From Pinus tabuliformis (Eukaryota; Streptophyta; Pinopsida; Pinales; Pinaceae): a stretch of DNA of 64,000 nt. This document shows positions 42,136 through 52,479 of the stretch, piece after piece. Position numbers and translations under genes: made by a program. The notes beneath the pieces were generated by a model, which saw only the letters and a list, made by a program, of their open reading frames with translations, had not been told where the DNA came from and ran no database searches. Location of the stretch: the NCBI GenBank assembly GCA_031772625.1, contig CM062805.1, positions 802,061,592 to 802,125,591 of the forward strand. Direction: 5' to 3'. The stretch's first letter is position 1. Each line of letters starts with the position of its first letter.

Positions 42136-43913
42136 TGTTGGCATTATGATGCATGTGTTGTACTTGATGGCAAACAACTCATAGAATATCAACTCACTTA
42201 TATATATCTAGATGAATCTATGGAAGAGATATCGGATGACAATTCTCAGTATGACAAGTCCAAAGGGGGAGATTGTTGGCATTATGAGACAAGTGTTGTC
42301 CTTGATGGAAAATCACACAAATGATAAATTATAGTGCAGCAAATTTATTTGTTAAATTATAGTGCAACAAAGTTTCCTTCATGTAGAGAAAAGTTCACGC
42401 ACTTTTATGCAGAGAAAAGTTTATTCCATGTAGAGAAAAGTTCATGCACTTTTATGCAGAGAAAAGTTTATTCCATGTAGAGAAACGTTCACGCACTTTT
42501 ATGCAGAGAAAAGTTTATTTCATGTAGAGAAAAGCTCACGCACGTTTATGCAGAGAAGAGTTTATTTCATGTACAGAAATTTTCATGCACTTTTATGCAG
42601 AGAAAAGTTTATTTCATGTAGAGAAACGTTTACGCACTTTCATGCAAGAGAAAAGTTCACACACTTTCATGGTTGGTTCATGGTATTAGTCCGACAGTTT
42701 TTGATCCTATGGTTTTGGTCCGTGGTATTGCATCCAAAAGTGTTGATCTCACGCACTTTCATGGTTGGTTCATGGTATTAGTCCGACAGTTTTTGATCCT
42801 ATGGTTTTGGTCCATGGTATTGCATCCAAAAGTGTTGATCTCATGCACTTTCATGGTTGGTTCATGGTATTAGTCCGACAGTTTTTGATCCTATGGTTTT
42901 GGTCCGTGGTATTGCATCCAAAATTGTTGATCTCATGCACTTTCATGGTTGGTTCATGGTATTAGTCCAACAGTTTTTTGATCCTATGGTTTTGGACCGT
43001 GGTATTGAGAAAGGACTAAGGCTATAAAAGAGGAAGGAGATCATTTGGCAAAGCATCTTCTGAATTATTGAATATCTGATAAAGTGCTATATCTGGAATA
43101 TGGTGATTGGGTTATGGTGCAGATCTAGATCTGAATGAAGAAGGAACCCGAGCGTAAGGAGAAGGATAAGTTCTATTGATGGGTCAAAATCTTAAGGCTA
43201 GAATAGTGGTATCTCTATATGATTTTGATCTGTGATATGTGGCACACGCTTGATCTATAAATCTAATAATCTGGGTTAACTAATATCTAAATATTTGAAA
43301 GACTAAATTTATAGATCTGAATTATTGATGCATGTTTTATTGTACACATGTTATGATCTGGGTATACTGCAAAGTTATAAGGAAATATTTGCAGATCTGT
43401 ATGCGGGTTGGCTTTGGTGAAAGCATTGATTCAGTATTGGATAAATCAAAGATTGATGATGCAAGTGTAGTTGATGGGTTTTTTTGATGTTCTTGGATCC
43501 AGTTTGAAAATTTATGAAAAGTGGTCCTTGAAAGAAAAGAAGTAGGGGGTTGTAGCTCCCTTCTAGGAGAGACTGGAAAATGAGAGAGAGAGTTGTAGCT
43601 CTCTGCAGGTTGTAGCCTGCGTATTGGTAAAGGACTGCACCAGTACAAAATCATTGTAAAAGGAGTTTCTTATTAAAAGAAGATAGAGACATATTGCAGC
43701 AGGTGGTTTTCACCCACATTGGGTTTGCACCTTATATCTGGTGTTCTTTTGTGTGACTATTTGCTTTTCTTGTTCCTGCTCATTATTTTATGATACTGAC
43801 ATACAAAGTAATGATCAATATTTGAAGAATTATTCAAAGTATAAATAAGGAAGATATATTGAAAAGAATTTGATAATACTGATTCACCCCCCCTCTCAGT
43901 ATTATTTTCAACA
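42136..43913 (+). repeat. Sirevirus-like 5' LTR
   Basis: 1778 bp. Contains a second internal PPT plus LTR start at 42261-42274 (CAAAGGGGGAGAT then TGTTGGC), six 47-bp repeats, four 92-bp repeats and a TATA box TATAAAAG at 43023-43030. Confidence 0.9.
42379..43015 (+). repeat. 47-bp and 92-bp tandem repeats in Sirevirus-like LTR
   Basis: ATGTAGAG or a variant recurs at 42381, 42428, 42475, 42522, 42569 and 42616 (period 47). CATGGTTGGTTCATGG recurs at 42668, 42760, 42852 and 42944 (period 92). Both tracts end just before the TATA box and recur in the 3' LTR (about 49568-50200). Confidence 0.9.
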
Positions 43914-43915
43914 AT

Positions 43916-43928
43916 TGGTATCAGAGCC
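43916..43928 (+). promoter_or_regulatory. Sirevirus-like primer-binding site
   Basis: TGGTATCAGAGCC, two bases after the LTR; initiator tRNA-Met type. Confidence 0.9.
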
Positions 43929-43974
43929 AAGTTCTTCTGAAGAAGCTTGATCGCTTGAAGGAAGATCTAACATC

Positions 43975-45078
43975 ATGAGCAACTACGAGAGGGAAGCATC
44001 AATCAGGCCACCGATTTTTGATGGGACAAACTTCGTATATTGGAAGGTAAGAGTTACTGCCTATCTTCAATCTTTGGGTACAGAAGTATGGGACATTATA
44101 GAAACAGGGTATACTTTTCCATCAGCTACTCCTACATATTCAGTTGAGAAGAAGAAATATGAAACAAATGCAAAGGCAGTTAATACTCTTCTAGGATGTC
44201 TATCTCAATCTGAATTCGTGAAGGTTATGCAATATAAATCCGCAAAAGAAATATGGGACAAGATTGTTTTGAGCTACGAAGGAGATGAACAGGTAAAACG
44301 TGCAAAACTTCAAACCCTCAGGATTCAGTATGAGAATCTCAGAATGTATAATGATGAAAGTGTGGCTAACTATTTCCTTCGGGTAGATGAGATTGTTAAT
44401 TGTATGAAAAACTTGGGTGAAGAAATAAAAGAGGTTGTTGTGGTTGAAAAAGTCCTAAGATCATTGTCCCCCAAGTTTGAATCTAAAGAATCTGCAATAG
44501 AAGAAAAGGAAAATCTACGAACTCTTACTATGTCTCAGCTACACGGAATTCTAACTGCTTATGAAATGAGAAAAGGAGGTCCATCAGACAGGAGAGAAGC
44601 TACTTTTAAGGCTTCAGGCAAAGGAGACTATTATGAATCAAGTCACGTGCCAGAAGAAGAAGAAGAATCAAATTTTGTCAGAAATCTTCAACGGGGTACT
44701 GGAAGGTTCAGAGGTAAGCTACCTTTTAAATGTTTTGCTTGTGGAAGAGTAGGTCATTATGCTGCCAAATGTCCTCATAAGGATAAGATTGACAAAGGAA
44801 AGGAACCTGCTAGATGGAACAAGAAACAAAATGAAAATAAGAAAAGCTACTACACTCATGAAGACAGTGATGGTCTATCAAATTGTGATGAAGATGAACG
44901 AGGTAATGACTATAAAATTTTAATGGCATTTGAAGATGATGATTACATGGATGCTATAGATGTGGATAGTTTTTATGAAGAGATTTCTATACTTAAGACA
45001 TGTATAGAAGAAAAGAATATGATCATTGATACTCTACAATTTCAAATTGATGAAAAGAAAAATATCTTGAAAAGTTAG
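43975..45078 (+). CDS. gag: Gag (N-terminal part of Gag-Pol), Sirevirus-like
   Basis: Intact 367-codon frame. It starts MSNYEREASIRPPIFDG with NFVYWKVRVTAYLQS, the usual copia Gag N-terminus, followed by the capsid region (NTLLGCLSQSEFVKVM, EIWDKIVLSYEGDEQVK). The zinc knuckle CFACGRVGHYAAKC (44734-44775) fits CX2CX4HX4C. A charged coiled-coil-like tail follows. The frame stops (TAG) at 45076; a one-base indel in the A-run around 45055-45065 shifts the reading into the next segment, so Gag-Pol was probably a single frame before. The ATG is 47 bases after the primer site. Confidence 0.85.
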   Translation: MSNYEREASIRPPIFDGTNFVYWKVRVTAYLQSLGTEVWDIIETGYTFPSATPTYSVEKKKYETNAKAVNTLLGCLSQSEFVKVMQYKSAKEIWDKIVLSYEGDEQVKRAKLQTLRIQYENLRMYNDESVANYFLRVDEIVNCMKNLGEEIKEVVVVEKVLRSLSPKFESKESAIEEKENLRTLTMSQLHGILTAYEMRKGGPSDRREATFKASGKGDYYESSHVPEEEEESNFVRNLQRGTGRFRGKLPFKCFACGRVGHYAAKCPHKDKIDKGKEPARWNKKQNENKKSYYTHEDSDGLSNCDEDERGNDYKILMAFEDDDYMDAIDVDSFYEEISILKTCIEEKNMIIDTLQFQIDEKKNILKS

Positions 45079-46301
45079 AAGGTGAAATTGTTGACCTTAG
45101 AAAAGAAATTGAGAAAACAAAGGCTATTAATCTTAAGTTTGTCAAAGGATCTGAAACCCTAGATGAGATCATCAATGTACAACGTTCTCCGCTAAACAAG
45201 ACAAGTCTGGGGTATAATGGAGAAACATCTCAAGCATCCACCTCAAAGAGTTATCTTGATGTAGCAAGAAGGAATGATCAAAAGCACAATGGAGATCACC
45301 AGGTAAAGCAGGGACGAATTACATCTAGAACGAACAAAGACTATCAGGTAAACCAGGGGCAATCTGTCTTAAGGATGAACAAAAGCTACAACCAGCCACA
45401 GGTAAAATCTTCTCAATTTGCTTCAAGAATGGATGACAATAGAAATTACAATCATTTGGCCGGTAGATTTTATAATCGCAGAAGTTTTTTCAATGGGCAA
45501 TGTTTCTCTTGCCATAACTTCGGTCACAAAGCAGCTCAATGTGTTGCATATAAAACAATCATGACTAGAGAAGCTCAAAAACAAAGAAGTATGATCGGGA
45601 TTACAAAAAGGACCTATAACAACTTTTCGGCTCTTGAAAATGAAGTTGAATGTTCTATTTGCAATAACTTTGGTCATGAAGATTCTGAATGCAGGAGCAG
45701 GTTTCAGCAGACAAAGGAACAAGCCTCAAGCACCAGAACATGGAGAATAAAGGAACCACAAATAGAAAGATGTGGGATAGCATTTTATGCAGAAGGACAA
45801 GAAAATCTATGGTACATTGACAGTGGATGTTTGAAACATATGACAGGTGATAAAGAAAAACTTGAATCATATTCTGCTTTAGAAAAGGGAAAGAAAGTTT
45901 CTTTTGGAAATGATACTCCTGCAGCTATAAAAGGAAAAGGCACTGCTCAGTTAAAAGAAAAGGTCAAAGCTGGAAATGTTTTGTATGTTGATGGATTGAA
46001 GCATAATCTTCTAAGTGTCAGCCAGATGTGTGATCAAGGAACCGAGGTGATATTTAGATCAAACGGGTGTCGTGTTCGTGATCTTGATACAGGTGAAACA
46101 GTGATCAAAGGTAGAAGAACTCCAAATAATCTATACATATTTGAAGAAGGACAACAACAATGCTATTTGAGCAAGGATGATGAACACTGGTTATGGCACC
46201 GGAGGTTGGGGCATCTAAGCTTTCCACAAATAAGGAAAGCATGCAAATATCAGGCAGTTCGTGGTCTTCCAGATATCAAAATTCCAGACAACACCATATG
46301 A
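45065..46301 (+). pseudogene. Gag C-terminus, protease and GAG-pre-integrase, Sirevirus-like
   Basis: A coiled-coil-like stretch (LEGEIVDLRKEIEKTKA) and a Gln-rich basic region lead to two more CCHC knuckles, CFSCHNFGHKAAQC (45501-45542) and CSICNNFGHEDSEC (45651-45692). The protease has the intact motif YIDSGCLKHMTGD (about 45814-45852). The GAG-pre-integrase part (WLWHRRLGHLSF) follows. TGA at 46299 ends the frame just before KSCQFGKQ. Lesions: the frameshift at its start and this stop. Confidence 0.85.
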
Positions 46302-47260
46302 AAATCATGTCAATTTGGAAAGCAAACCAGAACTAACTTTCTAGAGAAGGAAGGATTAGCTAGCATGCCTCTTGAGCTAGTCCATACAGATGTATGTGGT
46401 CCATTTAGGAAAAGGACACCTCGAGGAGAAGAATACTTGATATTATTCATTGACGATTTCTCCAGGTTTGTTTGGTTAGGACTTATGAAGCACAAAGACG
46501 AAGCATTTGAGAAATTCAAATCCTTCAAAGCCTTGGTTGAAAATGAATCAGGTTACAAAATTAAGTGCCTCAGGTCTGACAGAGGTGGGGAGTTTACCTC
46601 AAATGAATTTTTCGATTTCTGTGAAGAACATGGGATAAGAAGAGAATTCTCTACAGCTAGAACTCCTCAGCAAAATGGAGTGGTGGAAAGGATGAACAGA
46701 ACAGTCCAACAAATGGCTCGTGCTATGCTGGATGAGTCTGGAACTCCCGCAACTTTCTGGGGTGAAGCCGCATATGCTGCGGTTTTTATTCTCAACAAAA
46801 CAAATGTCCGAGTGAACAACACTCAAACTCCTCATGAGCTCTCGTATGGTGAGACTCCTTCGGTAAAGCACTTCAAAATCTTTGGGAGCAAATGCTATAT
46901 TAAGAATACTGATGAGAAACTTGGCAAACTTGAACCTAGAGCAGATGAAGGAATTCTTCTTGGTTATTCTCCACAAAGCAAAGCATATAAGTGCTACAAT
47001 AAAAGACTTGGAAGAATTTTTGACAGCATTGATGTAGTGGTTGATGAAAAGGGATACATTCCTAGGCAAGTAAATCATGAAAATATCAAAGAAGATGAAG
47101 ACTACCCTCAAAGACAGAATGATGAAGAAGAAGAACCTCAAGGAGCACCAGAGGAACAGATAAGAATAGAAGAGAAGACTCCATCCCGGTACGTTCAGAA
47201 GAATCATCCAGAATCTCAGATTTTGGGGCAGAAAGAAGCAGGTGTACAAACAAGAAGAAC
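46302..47260 (+). pseudogene. Integrase, Sirevirus-like
   Basis: Catalytic residues are all visible: Asp in VHTDVCGPF, Asp in LRSDRGGEF and Glu in QQNGVVERMNR. The zinc motif, beginning in the preceding block, ends with SCQFGKQ. Downstream, FGSKCYIKNTDEKLG and ILLGYSPQSKAYKCYN mark the C-terminal domain, then an acidic linker. The frame is open from 46365 to 47522 with no stop. Confidence 0.88.
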
Positions 47261-48180
47261 AATTGCAGAAGCTTCAAGCTATTTGGCATTACTCTCCTCC
47301 ACTGAACCACAAAATGTAAAAGAGGCATGCAAAGATGAATGTTGGGTCAAAGCAATGGATGAAGAAATTGAGAAGATCGAAAAGAACAACACTTGGGAGT
47401 TGGTTCCTAGACCAAAGGATAAGAATGTTATAGGGACAAAATGGGTCTTCAAAAATAAGTTGAATGAAAATGGGGAAGTAATTAGAAACAAGGCAAGAAT
47501 TGTTTGTAAAGGGTATGCGTAGCAAGAAGGAATAGATTTTGAGGAAACTTTTGCTCTTGTTGCAAGACTTGAGGCCATCCGAATGTTCCTTGCTCTCTCA
47601 AGCTTTCAAAAGTTCAAAGTATTTCAAATGGACGTGAAATCAGCCTTTCTGAATGGAGAATTAGAAGAAGAAGTATACATTGAGCAGCCAGATGGGTTCA
47701 TTCTTGGAAATGATCCAAATCTTGTATGCAGACTGAAAAAGGCTCTCCATGGTCTTAAACAAGCTCCAAGGGCTTGGTACTATCGTTTGGAGAAATATCT
47801 TCATCAACAAGGTTTTTCAAAAGGATCAGCAGATAGCAATCTTTATATAAAAATTGAAAATGACAAATTGCTAATACTTGTTGTGTATGTAGATGACATT
47901 ATCTTTGGCGGCAATGAAGAATCTATGAGTCAAAGCTTTGCCTTGGTGATGCAGAAAGAATTCGAAATGTCCTTGCTTGGAGAATTGACATATTTTCTTG
48001 GCCTGCAAATCCAACAAAACTAAGGAGGGATCTTCTTGTCTCAAACCAAGTATCTCAAGCAGATTTTGAAGAAATATGGCATGGAAGATGCAAAACTAGT
48101 ATGTACACCCATAGTCACAGGATGTAGCCTCGGTGCAAATGATGAATCAGCAGCAGTACATCAACCAACCTACAGATCTA
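47261..48180 (+). pseudogene. Reverse transcriptase, Sirevirus-like
   Basis: Starts with CWVKAMDEEIEKIEKNNTW, then GTKWVFKNKLNENGEV and RIVCKGYA; a TAG at 47520-47522 interrupts, in place of a Gln codon. [37 protein letters not shown] and the catalytic YVDDIIFGG (YVDD 47886-47897) are intact. A second stop, TAA at 48021, follows GLQIQQN. Otherwise the domain is complete. Confidence 0.88.
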
Positions 48181-48842
48181 TGATTGGAAGTCTACTTTAT
48201 TTGACAGGTACCCGACCAGACATCATGCATGCAGTGGGAATAATTGGAAGATTTCAGGAAAATCCAAAGGAAACTCATCTTCAGGCAGTAAAGAGAATCT
48301 TCAAATATCTTCAAGGGACTCAAAATTATGGCTTATGGTATCCAAGAGATACAGATCTCACACTTCATGCTTATACTGATGCAGATTGGGCCGGTAGCGT
48401 GGATGACAGGAAGAGCACAAGTGGTGGTGCATTCTTTATGGGTTCTAGATTAGTATCTTGGTTCAGAAAGAAACAGAGTTGGATTGCCTTGTCTACAGCT
48501 GAAGCAGAATATGTTGCTGCTGCATCTTACTGCACTCAACTCCTTTGGATGATGCAGACCCTGCAGGATTTTCAAATCACTTGTACACCACCTATCTCCA
48601 TCTTATGTGATAATACAAGTGCAATCAGCATTTCAAAGAACCCAGTCATGCACTCAAAAACAAAGCACATACCAATCAAGTATCACTTTCTCCAGGAAAA
48701 AGTGTTTGAACAAAAGGTCAAGTTGGAGTATGTTCCTTCTAAGGAACAGGTTGCTGATATACTCACCAAACCATTGCCTAGGGAGACCTTTGAATACCTC
48801 AGGCAAAAGCTGGGGGTTGTTGATGTATCATCTTGTTGTTGA
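48181..48842 (+). pseudogene. RNase H, Sirevirus-like
   Basis: Open from 48036. Contains GSLLYLTGTRPDIMHAVG, TLHAYTDADWAGSVDDRKST, SWIALSTAEAEYVAAAS and the tail VADILTKPLPRETFEYLR, so the catalytic acidic residues are kept. It ends with a TGA at 48840; the long 3' untranslated region then carries the polypurine boxes. No env-like frame is seen downstream. Confidence 0.88.
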
Positions 48843-48923
48843 ATCTCTTCTGATTGTTGGTTGTACGCAAGGTTCATCTGAAGTATATGAGTACATTGGT
48901 CGAAGATCGAATGGCACAGGTTC

Positions 48924-49325
48924 AGGGGGAGCATATCATGCATTGTTGGAATTATGGAGGAAGTACATAAGGAGATCATGGATGCTGGTCTAAATATTGC
49001 TGCAATACGTCTCTATCTCTTTCATGATGTATAAGTCTTGGTTATTCTTGAAGAACATCTTTTGCAGATCTTTCCTACAGTCAGGGGGAGCATGAAGAAC
49101 ACATTTCAGAAAGAGCAGAGCTTTCCGCATGTAGCATGAACAGATTGGTACACCTTGGCTTATACAAAGGGGGAGCTCATTCAGAGATTTCAACAGGTAC
49201 TCAGGGGGACTATGAACAGCAGAATGCCTTTCTAGGAAAGAGAATATCTTGGTTCGCCCTTTGCCCTTGATGTCAAAGGGGGAGAGTGATTTGGTATTGC
49301 TGCCATCAAGTCCAAAGGGGGAGAT
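48924..49325 (+). promoter_or_regulatory. Six polypurine boxes before the Sirevirus-like 3' LTR
   Basis: AGGGGGAGC at 48924 and 49083, AAAGGGGGAGC at 49166, AGGGGGAC at 49203, AAAGGGGGAGAG at 49275 and AAAGGGGGAGAT at 49314-49325, the last abutting the LTR. Multiple conserved PPTs upstream of the 3' LTR are a described hallmark of Sireviruses. Confidence 0.8.
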
Positions 49326-51100
49326 TGTTGGCATTATGATGCATGTGTTGTACTTGATGGCAAACAACTCATAGAAGATCAACTCACTTATATATATCTA
49401 GATGAATCTACGGAAGAGATATCAGATGACAATTCTCAGTATGACAAGTCCAAAGGGGGAGATTGTTGGCATTATGAGACAAGTGTTGTCCTTGATGGCA
49501 AATCACACAAATGATAAATTATAGTGCAGAAAATTTATTTGTTAAATTATAGTGCAAAAAGGTTTCCTTCATGTAGAGAAAAGTTCATGCACTTTTATGC
49601 AGAGAAAAGTTTATTCCATGTAGAGAAAAGTTCACGCACTTTTATGCAGAGAAAAGTTTATTCCATGTAGAGAAAATTTCACGCACTTTTATGCAGAGAA
49701 AAGTTTATTTCATGTAGAGAAAAGTTCACGCACTTTTATGCAGAGAAGATTTTATTTCATGTAGAGAAATGTTCATGCACTTTTATGCAGAGAAAAGTTT
49801 ATTTCATGTAGAGAAAAGTTTACGCACTTTCATGCAAGAGAAAAGTTCACACACTTTCATGGTTGGTTCATGGTATTAGTCCGGTAGTTTTTGATCCTAT
49901 GGTTTTGGTCCATGGTATTGCATCCAAAAGTGTTGATCTCACGCACTTTCATGGTTGGTTCATGGTATTAGTCTGACAGTTTTTGATCCTATGGTTTTGG
50001 TCCGTGGTATTGCATCCAAAAGTGTTGATCTCACGCACTTTCATGGTTGGTTCATGGTATTAGTCCGACAATTTTGATCCTATGGTTTTGGTCTGTGGTA
50101 TTGCATCCAAAAGTGTTGATCTCACACACTTTCATGGTTGGTTCATGGTATTAGTCCAACAGTTTTTTGATCCTATGGTTTTGGACCGTGGCATTGAGAA
50201 AGGACTAAGGCTATAAAAGAGGAAGGAGATAATTTGGCAAAGCATCTTCTGAATTATTGAATATCTGATAAAGTGCTAGATCTAGAATATGGTGATTGGG
50301 TTATGGTGCAGATCTAGATCTGAATGAAGAAGGAACCTGAGTGTAAAGAGAAGGATAAGTTCTATTGATGGGTCAAAATATTAAGGCTGGAATAGTTATC
50401 TCTATATGATTTTGATCTGTGATATGTGGCACACGCTTGATCTATAACTCTAATAATCTGGGTTAACTAATATCTAAATATTTGAAAGAATGAATTTATA
50501 GATCTGAATTATTGATGCATGTTTTATTGTACACATGTTATGATCTGGGTATACTGCAAAGTTATAAGGAAATATTTGCAGATCTGTCTGCGGGTTGGCT
50601 TTGGTGAAAGCATTGATTCAGTATTGGATAAATCAGAGATTGATGATGCAAGTGTAGTTGATGGGTTTTTTTGATGTTCTTGGATCCAGTTTGAAAATTT
50701 ATGAAAAGTGGTCCTTGAAAGAAAAGAAGTAGGGGGTTGTAGCTCCCTTCTAGGAGAGACTGGAAAACGAGAGAGAGAGTTGTAGCTCTCTGTAGGTTGT
50801 AGCCTGCGTACTGGTAAAGGACTGCACCAGTACAAAATCATTGTAAAAGGAGTTTCTTATTAAAAGAAGATAGAGACATATTGCAGCAGGTGGTTTTCAC
50901 CCACATTGGGTTTCCACCTTATATCTGGTGTTCTTTTGTGTGACTATTTTCTTTTCTTGTTCCTGCTCATTATTTTATGATACTGACATACAAAGTAATG
51001 ATCAATATTTGAAGAATTATTCAAAGTATAAATAAGGAAGATATATTGAAAAGAATTTGATAATACTGATTCACCCCCCCTCTCAGTATTATTTTCAACA
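49326..51100 (+). repeat. Sirevirus-like 3' LTR
   Basis: 1775 bp, same internal PPT plus start duplication (second TGTTGGC at 49464, 138 bases in), the same 47- and 92-bp arrays, TATAAAAG near 50213 and the end TTCAACA at 51100. It differs from the 5' LTR by a few percent. Confidence 0.9.
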
Positions 51101-51105
51101 TGTCT

Positions 51106-52026
51106 GTCATCTTGATGGGAAACTAGCTCCATTGGAGGTATTCTTATACTTGAAAGTTATTTTGTTTTTCAAGTAGGGTAGGGTAGAAAAAAAAGGGAAT
51201 AAGAAGATCCCTGGGTGAAAACCTTCCGTGAGGCGCCCAGGGAAAATATCTAGGGTGAAAACCTCTCTGAGGTAGCCTAGGTGTTTATATATAATAATAA
51301 TAATAATAAGAAGAAGAAGAAGAAAAACTTAATTGTTATTTGCATGAGGATGAGAAAGACAATCAAGGAGCAAAGAGAAGATCCAAAGGGAGCCTTGCCT
51401 CACATATGTTCATCTCCTCCACTCCTTACCATGCATCCCTCCATAAATTCCATTGTTTTTCACTTCATTTCTCCAATTCGGGTGAAAATTGTTTTTTCCA
51501 CAGGATCCCCTGACTGGTAGATTGGTTAGATCCCTAGACATGATCTAACCCCTCACCTCATTGATTACCATCATCCCTACATCCACACACACTCCTAATC
51601 CCTCTATCCATTCAACAACATCAAACATGCAATCACAGAAACCATCAGCAGATAGTAGAGGAGGAAGAAATATGACCATATAGTAGCAATAGAAGCATCA
51701 AACCTACAGTCAAGAAACCATCAGTAGACAACAGAGGAGGAAGAAGAATGACCATCAAAAACACCTCTGATATTTGACAACTGCAACATGGAATTAAGGC
51801 CACAAGTAATTATCCTACTCACTCACTCATATGCATCATTTGATCAAAATTTGTAAAGGTTAAGAGGTAGTTGGTTTGTAAGTAAAAAGGTGGCCAGTTT
51901 CCTCTAGAAAGCTAGTGGATTACATACATAGGAAACTCTGTTTCTTTTCCAAAGAATTAGATTATTTCCTCCTCATGCCTCACAAGAAAGATTCTCATCA
52001 AGTATATCTCATGTGAGGGTAGATAT
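51106..52026 (+). other. A2 internal region: hairpins, microsatellite and spacer
   Basis: After the target duplication, A2 resumes. Two hairpin units of the A1 type occur at 51209-51242 (CCCTGGG with CCCAGGG) and 51250-51280 (CTAGG with CCTAG), both with GGTGAAAACC. A (TAA)n/(AAG)n microsatellite follows at 51287-51325. The remainder to about 51880 is spacer with no recognisable gene; the last ~150 bases are a stop-ridden N-terminal part of ORF3. Confidence 0.6.
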
Positions 52027-52458
52027 TGTTATGCTCTTGACCTGCAAGAAGATACCAGAATACCAAATATACGAAGAAATATACCTAGAACATAGAACAA
52101 TAAGAAATAACAGCAAGTATTTTATTATTCAGAAGGAAAGCAATGCTGACTGGCCTCTTCGAGGGGGCAACCTCAAGTAGAGCTAGGCTCAATTACAAGA
52201 TAAGAAACAATGATCCTCGAGGGGAGTCTCTATCCTTTATATAGGATTCATACATGCAATACCATGGGTCAATACCATGGTTCTTATTAGTACCATCTAT
52301 CTGATACCATGGCTCATTTGCAACTAACTGTGGTCCCTTCTTTAAATGTGGGTCAACCACTTGCAATTATTAATATGGGCTTTATTGACTCTTTAATTAA
52401 CTATAACTATGACTCAATCTTATTACATAAATAAGGGGGTTAGGGTTGGACCCTAACA
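52027..52458 (-). repeat. C 3' LTR
   Basis: 432 bp; minus-strand start TGTTAGGGTCC, end GCATAACA. TATA box TATATAAAG (minus) at 52235-52243. Confidence 0.87.
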
Positions 52459-52470
52459 TGCCCTCCCCCA
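52459..52470 (-). promoter_or_regulatory. C polypurine tract
   Basis: Minus-strand GGGGGAGGGCA abuts the 3' LTR start. Confidence 0.75.
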
Positions 52471-52479
52471 TAAGAATAG

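Larger units (their letters stand above)
42136..51100 (+). mobile_element. Sirevirus-like Ty1/copia element, nearly intact
   Basis: LTRs of 1778 and 1775 bp (42136-43913, 49326-51100) begin TGTTGGC and end TTCAACA, flanked by the perfect duplication TGTCT (42131-42135, 51101-51105). Primer site, a gag with zinc knuckle, two more knuckles, protease, integrase, RT and RNase H follow. Six G-rich polypurine boxes precede the 3' LTR. Only about four lesions separate the coding region from a single frame, so the insertion is young. Sirevirus assignment rests on the multiple PPT boxes, long LTRs and knuckle-rich Gag. Confidence 0.85.

Noticed and set aside
42379..42660. Regular 47-bp repeats resembling a CRISPR array
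   Set aside because: The whole unit repeats with no unique spacers, it lies in an LTR, and it is duplicated in the other LTR of a plant element.
42548..42965. Open frames repeating MVHGISPTVFDPMVLV
   Set aside because: Product of the 92-bp LTR minisatellite.
46599..47249. 216-codon minus-strand frame opposite the Sirevirus-like integrase
   Set aside because: Runs antisense through a well conserved integrase; no motif or promoter.
51281..51330. (TAA)n/(AAG)n run as a sign of a non-LTR retrotransposon poly(A) tail
   Set aside because: No LINE or SINE body precedes it and no target duplication surrounds it; treated as a microsatellite.
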